This document shows, one piece after another, positions 28,698 to 39,693 of a stretch of 64,000 nt of DNA. Numbering within the stretch: position 1 is the first letter of the stretch; each line of letters starts with the position of its first letter. Origin of the DNA: Ideonella alba (GTDB lineage: Bacteria > Pseudomonadota > Gammaproteobacteria > Burkholderiales > Burkholderiaceae_C); the NCBI RefSeq assembly GCF_018069875.1, contig NZ_JAGQDF010000004.1, forward strand, positions 395,164-459,163. The letters run 5' to 3'. The notes under the pieces were generated by a model, which made no database searches, was not told the origin of the DNA, and was given only the letters and a program-made list of their open reading frames with translations. A program made the position numbers and the translations under genes.

Positions 28698-30383
28698 TTA
28701 TGCGCGTGCAGCCGGCTTGTCGCGCAACTCGCGGCGCAGCACCTTGCCCACCGGCGTCTTGGGCAGCTCGGTGCGGAACTCGATCAGCTTGGGCCGTTTG
28801 TAGCCGGTCAGGTTGGCCTCGCACCAGGCACGCACATCGGCCTCGGTGACGGCGGGATCCTTCTTGACCAGCACCACCTTGACGGCCTCGCCGGCCTTCT
28901 CGTCGGGGATGCCCACGGCGGCGCATTCGAGCACGCCGGGCATCTGGGTGATCACGTCCTCGACCTCGTTCGGGTAGACGTTGAAGCCCGAGACCAGGAT
29001 CATGTCCTTCTTGCGGTCGACGATGCGGAAGAAGCCGCGCTCGTCCACCACGCCGATGTCGCCGGTGCGGAAATAGCCGTCGGCCGTCATGACCTTGGCG
29101 GTCTCGTCGGGCCGCTGCCAGTAGCCGGCCATCACCTGCGGACCGCGGATGGCGATCTCGCCGGACTGGCCGGCGGGCACCTCGTGGCCGTCGTCGTCCA
29201 GCAGCGCCAGCTCGGTGTTGGGCACCGGCAGGCCAATGGTGCCGGTGAAGGCCTTGGTGTCGACCGGGTTGCAGGTGGCCACCGGGCTGGTCTCGGACAG
29301 GCCGTAGCCCTCGCAGATCGGGCAGCCGGTCTTCTCCAGCCACAGCCGCGCCGTGGCCTGCTGCACCGCCATGCCGCCGCCCACCGAGATCTTCAGGTGC
29401 GACCAGTCGACGCTGGCGAAATCGGCGTGGTTGGCCAGCGCACCGAACAGCGTGTTGACCGCCGGCAGGCTGTGGAATCGCTCGCGCGCGAGGTCCTTCA
29501 GCACCGCGGGCACGTCACGCGGGTTGGGGATCAGGATGTTGCAGCCGCCCAGGCGCAGCCCCAGCATCATGTTCGTGTTGAATCCGAAGATGTGATAGAG
29601 CGGCAGCGCGCAGATCGCGGTGTATTGCTCGCCGGGCGGGATCAGGCGCAGCGCCGGCTGGTACCAGGCCTCGCACTGCAGCACGTTGGCCACCAGGTTG
29701 CGGTGCAGCAGCACCGCGCCCTTGCTGACGCCGGTGGTGCCGCCGGTGTACTGCAGCACCGCGATGTCGTCGGGGCCGGTGGCCGGCGGGGTCCAGGTCA
29801 TGCCCCGGCCGCGGGCCAGCGCGGCATTGAAGCGCACCGCCTGCGGCAGCTCGAAGGCCGGCACCATCTTCTTCACCTTGCGCACCACATGGTTGACGAT
29901 GCTGCCCTTGACCAGGCCCAGCATGTCACCCATCGCCGCCAGGATCACGTGCCGGGTGGGCACGTCGCGCGCCACCTGCTGCAGCGTGGCGGCAAAGTTC
30001 TCGACGATGACGATGGCCTTGGCGCCCGAGTCCTTCAGCTGGTGCTCCAGCTCGCGCGGCGTGTACAGCGGGTTGACGTTCACCACCACCAGCCCGGCGC
30101 GCAGGATGCCGGCCACCGCCACCGGGTACTGCGGCAGGTTGGGCATCATCACCGCGACGCGGTCGCCGGCCTGCAGGCCCAGGCCCTGCAGGTAGGCGGC
30201 AAAGGCGCGCGAGGCCTCGTCGATCTGGGCAAAGCTGTAGGCCTTGCCCATGAACTTGTAGGCGGGCCGGCTGGCGTGCTGGCGCAGGCTCTCGTCGATC
30301 AGCGCCACCAGCGAGGGGTAGAGCGAGACATCGATCTCGGCGGGCACGCCTTCAGGGTAGTTCTTCAGCCAGATCCGATCCAT
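28698..30383 (-). CDS. fadD: Long-chain fatty acid--CoA ligase
   Basis: This is a 561-residue adenylate-forming enzyme. The AMP-binding P-loop YTGGTTGVSKGAVL, the YGLSETSP adenine-binding motif, and GYFRTGDIGVVDERGFFRIVDRKKD with the hinge are all present. The C-terminal lysine region ends KTPVGKVLRRELRD. Length and the opening (DRIWLKNYPEGVPAEID) match FadD of proteobacteria, which activates imported fatty acids for beta-oxidation. The symbol is given on family resemblance. It is a single gene facing away from the subtilase. Confidence 0.9.
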   Translation of the reverse strand: MDRIWLKNYPEGVPAEIDVSLYPSLVALIDESLRQHASRPAYKFMGKAYSFAQIDEASRAFAAYLQGLGLQAGDRVAVMMPNLPQYPVAVAGILRAGLVVVNVNPLYTPRELEHQLKDSGAKAIVIVENFAATLQQVARDVPTRHVILAAMGDMLGLVKGSIVNHVVRKVKKMVPAFELPQAVRFNAALARGRGMTWTPPATGPDDIAVLQYTGGTTGVSKGAVLLHRNLVANVLQCEAWYQPALRLIPPGEQYTAICALPLYHIFGFNTNMMLGLRLGGCNILIPNPRDVPAVLKDLARERFHSLPAVNTLFGALANHADFASVDWSHLKISVGGGMAVQQATARLWLEKTGCPICEGYGLSETSPVATCNPVDTKAFTGTIGLPVPNTELALLDDDGHEVPAGQSGEIAIRGPQVMAGYWQRPDETAKVMTADGYFRTGDIGVVDERGFFRIVDRKKDMILVSGFNVYPNEVEDVITQMPGVLECAAVGIPDEKAGEAVKVVLVKKDPAVTEADVRAWCEANLTGYKRPKLIEFRTELPKTPVGKVLRRELRDKPAARA

Positions 30384-30534
30384 CTTCTCTCCGAGCTTGA
30401 TGGATGATTGTCCTTGCGCGCTTCAGGCGCAGGCATCCGGGGATTCGATAGCGCCGTCTCGGGGATTCTCCCTAGACCAGCGGCCCTTTGTCACAGGGCA
30501 TTGGCACAAGGAGTTACCTTTCAACGGTCTGAAG

Positions 30535-30579
30535 ACCTCCACCCTAGGGAGGTTCGCGGCGGCGGCGGGTGCCTAGGAT
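30535..30579 (+). promoter_or_regulatory. Candidate activator site and -10 for the subtilase gene
   Basis: ACCTCC-N7-GGAGGT (30535-30553) is a perfect 6-bp dyad around CCCTAG. A -10-like TAGGAT follows at 30574-30579, placing the dyad near position -42, the usual spot for a class II activator. CCCTAG also occurs 72 bases upstream (30470-30475). No good -35 is seen. The 230-base gap 30384-30613 holds nothing else. Confidence 0.4.
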
Positions 30580-30613
30580 CAGCACCCTCTTGTCGTACTT
30601 CACGAGGCATCCC

Positions 30614-31948
30614 ATGCTCGCACTGATCCGCACCTCGCTCTGTGCCGCCGCCCTGGCGGCGATCGCCGCGCCGGCCCTGGCGGGTGGCCCCAACGCCGTC
30701 GTCCACTCGGCGCAGGCCGACATGACGAACGAGTTCGTCGTCAAGTTCCGCGACACGGCCAGTGCCGAGGCGACGGCGCGCCATGCCGGCGTGCAGGCCG
30801 CGCTGGCTGCCCGTGGCGTGTCGCTGGCCGGCATCGAAGGCCGGTTCCTGCGTGTGGACCGCCCGCTGTCCAACCTCGACGCCCAGGCGCTGGCCAAGGA
30901 GCTGAAGGCCGCCAACCCGGCGATTGCCTACATCGAGGCCAACATCCGCCTGTCGCACCAGCTCGTGCCCAACGACACGCGCTGGAACGACCAGTGGCAC
31001 TACTACGAAGACATCGCCGGCATCAAGCTGCCCAAGGCCTACAACAAGTCGCAGGGCGCCGGCGTGGTGGTGGCGGTGCTCGACACCGGCTACCGTCCGC
31101 ACGCCGACCTGGTGGCCAACATCGTGCCGGGCTACGACTTCATCACCAACACCAGCACCGCCAATGACGGCAATGGCCGCGACAGCGACGCCCTGGACCC
31201 GGGCGACGGCTGCGGTGGCCAGAGCAGCTGGCACGGCACGCACGTGGCGGGCACCATCGCTGCGGTGACCAACAACGGCGTCGGCGTGGCCGGCATCGCT
31301 CCGGGCGCGAAGATCCAGCCGGTGCGCGTGCTGGGCTGCGGTGGCGGCACCTTCGTCGACATCCAGGACGCGATCGAGTGGGCCTCGGGCGGCACCGTCG
31401 CCGGTGTGCCCGCCAACCCGACGCCGGCCCGGGTGATCAACATGTCGCTGAGCGGCTCCGGCGCCTGCCCGGCCGGCCTGCAGACCGCGATCAACAACGC
31501 CGTGGGCCGTGGCACCGTGGTGGCCGTGGCCGCGGGCAACAACAATTCCAATGCCGGCAACTACACGCCGGCCAACTGCGCCAACGTGATCACGGTGGCC
31601 TCGGTCAACCGCAGTGGTTCGAAGGCCTGGTACTCGAACACCGGCGCCACGGTCGAGATCGCCGCGCCGGGTGGCGACACCACCGGCAACGTCGCCAACG
31701 GCGTGCTCTCCACGCTGAACGCCGGCGTGTCCACGCCGGGCGCCGACAGCTACGCCTACTACCAGGGCACCTCGATGGCCACGCCGCACGTGGCCGGCGT
31801 GGCCGCGCTGATGCTGGCCAACCGTCCGACGATGACGCCGGCCCAGGTGCTGGCCCGCATGCAGAGCACCGCGCGCGCCTTCCCGGGCACCTGCACCCTG
31901 TGTGGCGCGGGCATCCTGAATGCCGCCAAGGCGGTGCAGCGTCCCTGA
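30614..31948 (+). CDS. Secreted S8 (subtilisin-like) serine protease
   Basis: The 444-residue preproenzyme has a Sec signal peptide (1-23, ALAAIAAPALA) and an I9-type inhibitory propeptide (about 38-113, EFVVKFRDTA to AYIEANIRL). In the catalytic domain the triad is Asp157 (VAVLDTGY), His207 (SWHGTHVAGT) and Ser387 (QGTSMATPHVAG), with oxyanion Asn in AAGNNNS. Paired cysteines in the domain suggest disulfides (GDGCGG, LGCGGG, SGACPAG, NCANV, CTLC). It ends right after the catalytic domain with no C-terminal extension. A strong terminator follows 29 bases after the stop, so it is a single-gene unit. Confidence 0.95.
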   Translation: MLALIRTSLCAAALAAIAAPALAGGPNAVVHSAQADMTNEFVVKFRDTASAEATARHAGVQAALAARGVSLAGIEGRFLRVDRPLSNLDAQALAKELKAANPAIAYIEANIRLSHQLVPNDTRWNDQWHYYEDIAGIKLPKAYNKSQGAGVVVAVLDTGYRPHADLVANIVPGYDFITNTSTANDGNGRDSDALDPGDGCGGQSSWHGTHVAGTIAAVTNNGVGVAGIAPGAKIQPVRVLGCGGGTFVDIQDAIEWASGGTVAGVPANPTPARVINMSLSGSGACPAGLQTAINNAVGRGTVVAVAAGNNNSNAGNYTPANCANVITVASVNRSGSKAWYSNTGATVEIAAPGGDTTGNVANGVLSTLNAGVSTPGADSYAYYQGTSMATPHVAGVAALMLANRPTMTPAQVLARMQSTARAFPGTCTLCGAGILNAAKAVQRP

Positions 31949-31977
31949 GCGGCCGGCGCCTCGCGCCGCTGAGCAAG

Positions 31978-32002
31978 GGCCCGCCACTGGCGGGCCTTTT
32001 TT
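31978..32002 (+). terminator. Rho-independent terminator after the subtilase gene
   Basis: GGCCCGCC-ACT-GGCGGGCC forms an 8-bp GC stem followed by TTTTTT, a textbook intrinsic terminator 29 bases after the subtilase stop and 20 bases before the next start codon. Confidence 0.88.
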
Positions 32003-32021
32003 CTTGTAGTGTCCGGCTCTG

Positions 32022-34742
32022 ATGCAGCCGACCGAACCTGCCGCCCCCGAGCCAACCACCCGCGCCGCACCGCGCTGGTACCTGCGCCTGCTGGGCGGGT
32101 CCACGCTGGACGGCGGTCAGGGCAGTGAGCTGCGCCGCTGGCCCAGCCGTGCCGCGCTGCTGCTGCTGGCGCGCCTGGCGCTGTGGCCGCGGCGCGTCCA
32201 TCCGCGCGAGGAACTGGTCGAGCTGCTCTGGCCCGGCGTGGCCACCGATGTCGGCCGCAACCGCCTGCGCCAGGTGCTGTCCACCTTGCGCGCGCTGCTG
32301 GAGCCGGCCGGTGCGCCGGCGGTGCTGCAGGCCGACCGCCACGCGCTGCGCCTGCTGCCGGGCGCACTGGGCTGCGACGCCCACGACTTCGAGCGGCTGC
32401 TCTCCAGCCGCCGCGACGCCGACGCCCTGGCGCTCTACGCGGGGGAGCTGCTGCCCGGCGTCTACGACGACTGGGTGGTCGACGAGCGCCTGCGCCTGCA
32501 GGCGCTGCACGATCGACTGACCGAGCGCCAGCCCGAGCCGCCCGCGGCGGCGGCCGCGCCGCACCCGCAGCCCGCGCCCGAGCTGTCGCGGCCGCGCCGG
32601 GGGGCGCTGCCGCGCTACCTGAGCCGCTTCTTTGCCGACGACATCGCGCTGTCACGGCTGCGCTCGGCGCTGGATGCCACGTCGGCCCTGGTGCTGCGCG
32701 GACCAGGCGGCGCGGGCAAGACGCGCTGCGCCGTCGAGCTGATGCGGGGCCTGCCGCCGGGCGTGCCGGTGCAGTTCGTCGACCTGAGTGCCTGCAGCGA
32801 CCTGGCAGCCCTGGAGGCGGCGGTGTCGGCCGCGCTGGCCGACCCCACGCCCACCGCGCAGCCACTGGCCGAGCGTCTGGCCGCCACCGACGGCTGGCTG
32901 GTGCTGGACAACTTCGAGCAGCTGCCGCCCGCCGCCGATGCCCGGTTGAGCCAGTGGCTGCAGACCTCGCCGCTGCTGCGGGTGCTGGTCACCTCGCGCC
33001 GCGGGCTGACGCTGGCGGGGGCGCTGGAGCTGTCGCCGCCGGCGCTGGGCCCGCTGCCCGCCGCGGACGCCGCGCTGGAGGTGCTGGCCCGGCACCCGGC
33101 GGTGGCCTTGTTCGTCGACCGCGCCCGGGCGGTGCGCCCGGACTTCCACCTCACGCCGGGCAACGCCGCGGCGGTGCGGGCCCTGGTCGGTGCGCTGGAC
33201 AGCCTGCCGCTGGCGCTGGAATTGGCCGCGGCCCGGGTGCGCAGCCTGCCCCCGGCCGAGTTGCTGACGCTGCTGCTGGCCGACACGGACTCGGCCTCGC
33301 TGGACCTGGTGGGCCGTGCGCGCTCGGCCGCGTCCGAGCGCCAGGCCAGCCTGCGCGATGTGGTGGCCTGGAGCTGGCGTCTGCTGTCGCCGCCGCTGGC
33401 GGCGCTGGCCGCGACCCTGGGCAGCCTGTCGGCGCCGTTCAGCCGCGGACTGGCCCAGGCGCTGGCCGACCCGGCGCTGGGGCCGGTGGCGCTGGCCGCG
33501 GCGCTGGACGAGCTGGTCAGCCAGTCGCTGCTGAACAGCCTGCCCACGGCGCACCCGGGTGAGCCGGCCCGCTACCTGATGTCGGTGCCGGTGCGGCAGT
33601 TCGCGGCGGCTCAGTTGACGGCCGACGAGCGGGTCGTGCTGCGCCAGCGCCTGCGCACGGGGCTGCTGGACTGGGCCGAGACCTGGCCCCCCACGCCGCC
33701 GCTGTCCGAGGCCCGCACGCGCCTGCCCCATCTGGGCCGTGCCCTGGACGACGCCGACGGCGAGGTCGCCGCCCGCTGGCTGGCCGCCTGGCGCCCCGCC
33801 TTGCAGGACCTGCACCTGGATGCGCCCACGCTGACCCGGCTGCAGGCGCTGTTGCCGTCGTGCACGCGGCCCGGGCTGCTGTCCGAGGCGACCGCGGCCC
33901 TGGCCTGGCAGTGGCACCTGGCGGGCCATCAGGCGCAGGCGCGGACTCAGGCGCGGGCCGCGCTGTCGGCGTCACGCCGGGCCGGACCGCCGGCGCGCAC
34001 GCTGGCCCGATGGACCCTGCTGGCGCTGGACTGGCGGACCTGCGAGGACGGGCCGCGCCTGCGCCGCCACCTGGCGCGCGCACTGGCGGCCGTGCCCGCC
34101 GATGCCGCGTCGCTGCGCGCCCAGCTGCTGCACATCGCCGCCGGTGTGGCCGAGTTCCATGACCACGATGCCGAGCGCGCCGGGCAGGCGCTGCAGCAGG
34201 CCCTGGCGGCGGCCGAGGCCGGCGGCAACGCCCATCTGCAGCAATCCTGCCGGCTGCGCCTGGCCACCTGGCAGGCCCGGCGCCACCAGGCCGACGAGGC
34301 GCTCGCCGGCCTGGACGCGGTGGCGCGGCAGGCCGCGCTGCTGGGCGACTGGGAGGTGCTCAGCAGCGTGCACAACAGCCGCGGCAACCTGCTGCTGCGC
34401 CTGCGCCGCCCCGCCGACGCGGCCACCAGCCTGCGCGAGGCGGTGCGCCAGGCCTGGGCGGTGCGCTCCGGCGTGGACCTGGCCTATGCGCTGTGGAACC
34501 TGCCCCGCGCACTGGTCCGTCTGCCGGGGCAGGCGCCGCTGGCGCTGCAGCTGCTGGCCTTTGCCGCCGCCTGGTGGGACCGCCACTACGGCCGCCTCAC
34601 CGCCGCCGAGCGCCGTTTCGTGCGCCGGGTGCGGCGGCTGGCGGCGGCGAAGGGCGAGCCGGCGCTGGCCCGGCGACTGTGGGCCAGCGCCGAGGGCTGG
34701 ACGCTCGACGAGGCCGTGGCGCGCGCGCTGGCTAACGATTGA
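32022..34742 (+). CDS. AfsR/SARP-like transcriptional regulator with ATPase and TPR parts
   Basis: This is a 906-residue protein. An N-terminal winged-helix-like domain (about 18-95, WYLRLLGGSTLDG to LSTLRALLE) leads into a bacterial-transcriptional-activator (BTAD)-like helical region (about 100-170, DFERLLSSRR to YAGELLPGVYDDWV). A STAND/NB-ARC-type ATPase follows, with Walker A GPGGAGKT at about 227-234 and a Walker B-like LVLDNF, then DSLPLALELAAARV. The C-terminal half is helical with TPR-like repeats (about 590-880). Such proteins are signal-integrating regulators best known from actinomycetes. It lacks a Shine-Dalgarno sequence. It sits directly behind the subtilase terminator and may control it; that is inference. 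Confidence 0.82.
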   Translation: MQPTEPAAPEPTTRAAPRWYLRLLGGSTLDGGQGSELRRWPSRAALLLLARLALWPRRVHPREELVELLWPGVATDVGRNRLRQVLSTLRALLEPAGAPAVLQADRHALRLLPGALGCDAHDFERLLSSRRDADALALYAGELLPGVYDDWVVDERLRLQALHDRLTERQPEPPAAAAAPHPQPAPELSRPRRGALPRYLSRFFADDIALSRLRSALDATSALVLRGPGGAGKTRCAVELMRGLPPGVPVQFVDLSACSDLAALEAAVSAALADPTPTAQPLAERLAATDGWLVLDNFEQLPPAADARLSQWLQTSPLLRVLVTSRRGLTLAGALELSPPALGPLPAADAALEVLARHPAVALFVDRARAVRPDFHLTPGNAAAVRALVGALDSLPLALELAAARVRSLPPAELLTLLLADTDSASLDLVGRARSAASERQASLRDVVAWSWRLLSPPLAALAATLGSLSAPFSRGLAQALADPALGPVALAAALDELVSQSLLNSLPTAHPGEPARYLMSVPVRQFAAAQLTADERVVLRQRLRTGLLDWAETWPPTPPLSEARTRLPHLGRALDDADGEVAARWLAAWRPALQDLHLDAPTLTRLQALLPSCTRPGLLSEATAALAWQWHLAGHQAQARTQARAALSASRRAGPPARTLARWTLLALDWRTCEDGPRLRRHLARALAAVPADAASLRAQLLHIAAGVAEFHDHDAERAGQALQQALAAAEAGGNAHLQQSCRLRLATWQARRHQADEALAGLDAVARQAALLGDWEVLSSVHNSRGNLLLRLRRPADAATSLREAVRQAWAVRSGVDLAYALWNLPRALVRLPGQAPLALQLLAFAAAWWDRHYGRLTAAERRFVRRVRRLAAAKGEPALARRLWASAEGWTLDEAVARALAND

Positions 34743-34814
34743 CGAACGCCTGCGCGGCAGCATGGCTGCGCCAGCCGCGTGGCGGCGTCAATCAACCCAA
34801 CTCCGGAGGTCTCC

Positions 34815-35327
34815 ATGTTCCCCTCGCTGCACCCTGTCCTGCGCCCCGCCGCCCTGCTGCTGGGCCTGAGCGCACCGCTGGCCCAGGCCCAGCAGGTCGG
34901 CACCTATGAAGGGCTCACCGATGCCGGCGACTCGCTGACGATCAAGGTCGAGCTCGACGAATTCGGCCAGCCCCGGGTGCACGAGGTCGGCATCGGCTAC
35001 ATCGCCACCTGCACCAAGTCCGGCCCGGGCCGCTGGGTGGGCTGGGGCGCCGGTGTGTCCCAGTCCATCGTCGCCCGCAAGGCCAGCTTCGAGGTCCGCG
35101 GCAACGCGCTCTACCAGAGCTGGAGCCTGAAGTTCAATGGCGCCGGCGACCAGATCAGCGGCAGCTTCCTGGGCCGCACGCCGGAATTCGTCGACCTCGA
35201 CAGCTCGACCAAGCTGGTCCAGCTGTGCGACAGCGGCAAGCGCAGCTTCACCGCGTCGCTGGTCCCGATGGGCACGGCCGCCGCGCCCGGCCTGGGCCGC
35301 GGCGAGTTGCGCGCACGGCCGCGCTGA
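34815..35327 (+). CDS. Small secreted protein of unknown function
   Basis: The 170-residue protein has a signal peptide (1-24, LLLGLSAPLAQAQ, cleavage after AQA). The mature part is beta-rich (SLTIKVELDEFGQPRVHEV, ALYQSWSLKFNG) with two cysteines (ATCTKSG and QLCDSG). The start ATG follows GGAGGT by five bases, a strong Shine-Dalgarno sequence; the Met 12 codons earlier is not needed. The family is not recognised. It follows the AfsR-like gene by 72 bases on the same strand and could be its target or share its transcript. Confidence 0.75.
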   Translation: MFPSLHPVLRPAALLLGLSAPLAQAQQVGTYEGLTDAGDSLTIKVELDEFGQPRVHEVGIGYIATCTKSGPGRWVGWGAGVSQSIVARKASFEVRGNALYQSWSLKFNGAGDQISGSFLGRTPEFVDLDSSTKLVQLCDSGKRSFTASLVPMGTAAAPGLGRGELRARPR

Positions 35328-35333
35328 GCCGCC

Positions 35334-36065
35334 TCAGGCGGCCAGCGCCGCCAGCACGATGTCGCGCGCGTACTCGGCCGCCACCTCGCGCAGGAAGCGC
35401 GGGAAGTCGACATGCGCCGCGTCGTCGGCGCGGTCGGAGATGGTGCGCAGCACCGCGCAGGGGCGGCCGAAGTCATGCGCCACCTGCGCCAGCGCGGCGC
35501 CTTCCATCTCCACCGCCAGCGCGTCAGGCAGCTCGGCCTGCAGGCGCGCGCACTCGGCGGCTGAGCTGACGAAGCGGTCGCCGCTGACCACCAGGCCCTG
35601 GTGCACGCGGGGCGCAGCGATGCCGAACGAGGCCAGCGCCGGGTGCTCAGCCGCCAGCACCGCGGCGGCACCGGTGACCAGGCGGGCGGACCAGGCGCCG
35701 TCAGCGTCGAAGCGGCTGCGCCCGGTCATCGGCACCTCCCAGCGCGGGAACAGCGGCGAGGCGTCCATGTCGTGCTGCAGGAACTGCCGGCCCACCACCA
35801 CATCGCCAACCGCCACGCCCGGCCCCAGGCCGCCGGCCACGCCGGTGAACAGCAGCGCCTGCACGTCGAAGCGGTCCAGCAGCAGCGCCGCGGTGGTGGC
35901 CGCGGCCACCTTGCCGATGCCGCTGAGCACCAGGATGACGTCATGGCCAGCCAGTCGGCCGCGGTGCAGCCTGCGGCCGGCCAGGGTGCTGACATGGTCG
36001 ACATCCAGCCGGGCCTGCAGCGCAGCCAGCTCGTCGGGCAGGGCGCTGACGATCGCAAGGGTCAT
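35334..36065 (-). CDS. mtnN: MTA/SAH nucleosidase family protein
   Basis: This is a 243-residue phosphorylase-superfamily enzyme. AIVSALPDELAAL at the start, LSGIGKVAAATTAALL, TGVAGGLGPGVAVGDVVV, and the catalytic region AVEMEGAALAQVAHDFG with SDRADD near the end match 5'-methylthioadenosine/S-adenosylhomocysteine nucleosidase. It cleaves adenine from the by-products of methylation and polyamine synthesis. The gene has a CACAAT hexamer seven bases before ATG and no Shine-Dalgarno sequence, suggesting a leaderless start. Its stop converges on the secreted-protein gene with six bases between them. Confidence 0.88.
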   Translation of the reverse strand: MTLAIVSALPDELAALQARLDVDHVSTLAGRRLHRGRLAGHDVILVLSGIGKVAAATTAALLLDRFDVQALLFTGVAGGLGPGVAVGDVVVGRQFLQHDMDASPLFPRWEVPMTGRSRFDADGAWSARLVTGAAAVLAAEHPALASFGIAAPRVHQGLVVSGDRFVSSAAECARLQAELPDALAVEMEGAALAQVAHDFGRPCAVLRTISDRADDAAHVDFPRFLREVAAEYARDIVLAALAA

Positions 36066-36089
36066 GGCCGCGATTGTGCGTCGGCCATG

Positions 36090-36112
36090 AAAAAGGCGCC
36101 CCGCGGGCGCCT
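36090..36112 (-). terminator. Rho-independent terminator after the two-helix membrane protein
   Basis: AGGCGCCC-CGC-GGGCGCCT is an 8-bp stem. Read on the minus strand it is followed by five T. It lies 20 bases beyond the stop of the small membrane protein gene and upstream of the mtnN start. Confidence 0.78.
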
Positions 36113-36132
36113 CGGCTGGAGCGCGAGACCGC

Positions 36133-36354
36133 TCAGGAACCGTTGGCCGGGGCCAGGCTCTCGTTGAGCTGGGCGCCGATCTTCGGGCCCAGGTTCTTCA
36201 CCAGCAGCGCTTCGGCCACCAGGATGATCAGGGCGCCGGCGGCACCGGCGGCCACCGAGTGGCCGCTGATTTCATAGGCCACGACGCTGAAGAAGGCGGC
36301 GTTGAAGACGCCGACCACGCCGGCGACGCCCAGGGCGAGTTGGGCGGGGGTCAT
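36133..36354 (-). CDS. Small two-helix membrane protein
   Basis: The 73-residue protein has two hydrophobic segments (AQLALGVAGVVGVFNAAFFS, about 4-24, and AAGAAGALIILVAEALLV, about 34-52) and a polar tail. A GAGGTG Shine-Dalgarno-like sequence precedes the ATG, and it has its own terminator. The family is not recognised. It lies 161 bases downstream of pntB on the same strand. It could be a subunit or accessory of the transhydrogenase, but it has enough upstream space for its own promoter. Confidence 0.65.
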   Translation of the reverse strand: MTPAQLALGVAGVVGVFNAAFFSVVAYEISGHSVAAGAAGALIILVAEALLVKNLGPKIGAQLNESLAPANGS

Positions 36355-36515
36355 GCGGACACCTCGGCGGTGCGGGGGAAGCTCAGGACGCTCAAGACAA
36401 TCTCCGGGAGGATGAAGGAACCGGGTGGGTCGGCCGCGCCGTGACGCGACCTAGCATTAACCCTTATTTTAGGCCTTGATCCAGATCCAGGAAGGTCAGA
36501 TTCCCGCCGCCGCGC

Positions 36516-37931
<1,416 letters not shown>

Positions 37932-37959
37932 GTCCGGTTCCTTGTTCTTGTTCTGACGA

Positions 37960-39549
37960 TCACTTGCGGAACATGGCCAGCATGCGGCGCGTGACCGCAA
38001 AGCCACCGAACATGTTCACCGCGGTCAGCACCAGGGCGACCACCGCGCAGCCCAGGATCAGGCCGTGGGGCCGGTCGGCCGCGCCGGTGGCGTCCAGCGG
38101 CGGCGCCACCTGGATCAGCGCGCCGATGGCGATGATCGAGCTGATCGCGTTGGTCACGCTCATCAGCGGGGTGTGCAGCGAGGGCGTGACGTTCCAGACC
38201 ACCATGTAGCCCACGAAGCAGGCCAGCACGAAGACCGTGAAGTGCGACAGGAAGGCCGCCGGCGCGTACAGACCCACCAGCGCGAACAGCACGGCGCCCA
38301 CGGCAAAGACGATGGCCAGCGTGCTGCCCTTCATCGGCTCGCCCGGGCCATGGCCATGGGCCGCTGCCTTGGGCGCGGCCACCGCGGCGGCCTTGGCCGG
38401 CGGGGGTGGCGGCAGCTTGGGCGCCGGGGCGGGCCAGGTCAGCTCGCCGTTCTTCACCACCGTCAGACCGCGGATGGCGTCGTCCTCGAAGTTGACGTTG
38501 ATGACGCCATCCTTGGTCTTGCACAGCTCCTCGGTCAGGCGCAGCAGGTTGGTGCTGTACAGCGTGGAGCTCTGCTTGGCCAGGCGGCTGGCCAGGTCGG
38601 TGTAGCCGACGATGGTCACGCCATGGCGCACCACGGCCTGGCCGGGCACGGTCAACTCGCAGTTGCCGCCCTGCTCGGCGGCCATGTCGACGATCACGCT
38701 GCCGGGCTTCATGGTCGCCACCATCTCGGCGGTGATCAGCTTGGGCGCCGGCTTGCCGGGGATCAGCGCGGTGGTGATGATGATGTCCACCTCGCGGGCC
38801 TGCTGCGCGTACATCGCGCGCTGCGCGGCCTGGAAGCCCTCGCTCATCACCTTGGCGTAGCCGCCGCCGCCCGAGCCCTCTTCCTCGTAGTCGACCTTGA
38901 CGAACTCGCCGCCCAGCGAGACCACCTGGTCGGCCACCTCGGCGCGGGTGTCGTTGGCGCGCACGATCGCGCCCAGGTTGGCGGCGGTGCCGATGGCCGC
39001 CAGGCCGGCCACGCCGGCACCGGCGATGAAGACCTTGGCCGGCGGCACCTTGCCGGCGGCGGTGATCTGGCCGTTGAAGAAGCGGCCGAAGGCGTTGGCC
39101 GCCTCGATCACCGCGCGGTAGCCGCTGACGCCGGCCTGCGAGGTCAGCGCGTCCATCTTCTGGGCGCGGCTGAGCTGGCGCGGCAGGCAGTCGATCGCCA
39201 GCGCGGTGACCTGCCTGGCCTGCAGCGCGGCCATCAGCTCGGGGTTCTGCGCCGGCCAGACGAAGCCGATCAGCGTGGCGCCAGGGCGCAGCAGCGCCAC
39301 CTCGTCCAGCGTGGGCGGGCGCACCTTGAAGACGATGTCGGCCGTGCCCCACAGCTCGGCCGCGCTGCCCAGCACCGTGGCGCCGGCGGCGCGGTAGGTG
39401 TCATCAGCGCAATTGGCGGCCTCGCCGGCGCCGGTTTCCACCGCCACCGAGAAACCCAGCTTGATGAGCTTCTCGACCACGTCCGGCACGGTCGCGACGC
39501 GCTTTTCCCCGGCCGCGGTCTCGCGCGGCACCCCGATCAACAGAGCCAT
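37960..39549 (-). CDS. pntA: NAD(P) transhydrogenase alpha subunit (full-length)
   Basis: This is a 529-residue single-chain alpha subunit, not split as in Rhodospirillum. Domain I (about 1-385) binds NAD(H), with [22 protein letters not shown] and [14 protein letters not shown]. An Ala/Pro/Lys-rich linker (about 388-415) leads to the domain II helices ([19 protein letters not shown] to [19 protein letters not shown]). The start at [18 protein letters not shown] was chosen over a Met five codons upstream because it is the family start and has GGAGAG before it. It is the first gene of pntA-pntB. Confidence 0.96.
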   Translation of the reverse strand: MALLIGVPRETAAGEKRVATVPDVVEKLIKLGFSVAVETGAGEAANCADDTYRAAGATVLGSAAELWGTADIVFKVRPPTLDEVALLRPGATLIGFVWPAQNPELMAALQARQVTALAIDCLPRQLSRAQKMDALTSQAGVSGYRAVIEAANAFGRFFNGQITAAGKVPPAKVFIAGAGVAGLAAIGTAANLGAIVRANDTRAEVADQVVSLGGEFVKVDYEEEGSGGGGYAKVMSEGFQAAQRAMYAQQAREVDIIITTALIPGKPAPKLITAEMVATMKPGSVIVDMAAEQGGNCELTVPGQAVVRHGVTIVGYTDLASRLAKQSSTLYSTNLLRLTEELCKTKDGVINVNFEDDAIRGLTVVKNGELTWPAPAPKLPPPPPAKAAAVAAPKAAAHGHGPGEPMKGSTLAIVFAVGAVLFALVGLYAPAAFLSHFTVFVLACFVGYMVVWNVTPSLHTPLMSVTNAISSIIAIGALIQVAPPLDATGAADRPHGLILGCAVVALVLTAVNMFGGFAVTRRMLAMFRK

Positions 39550-39693
39550 GACTCTCCTCTCCAACGTCCACTGTGCAGGGGCGGCGGCGCCGCATCATCG
39601 CGGCGGCCTCGGCGCCCCTGTCGTTTGCCGCCTAGCTTAACCAATCGCCGGGGGCTGTCGTCCGGCGGTTTGCCCGGGCTCTAAGATGGTCCG

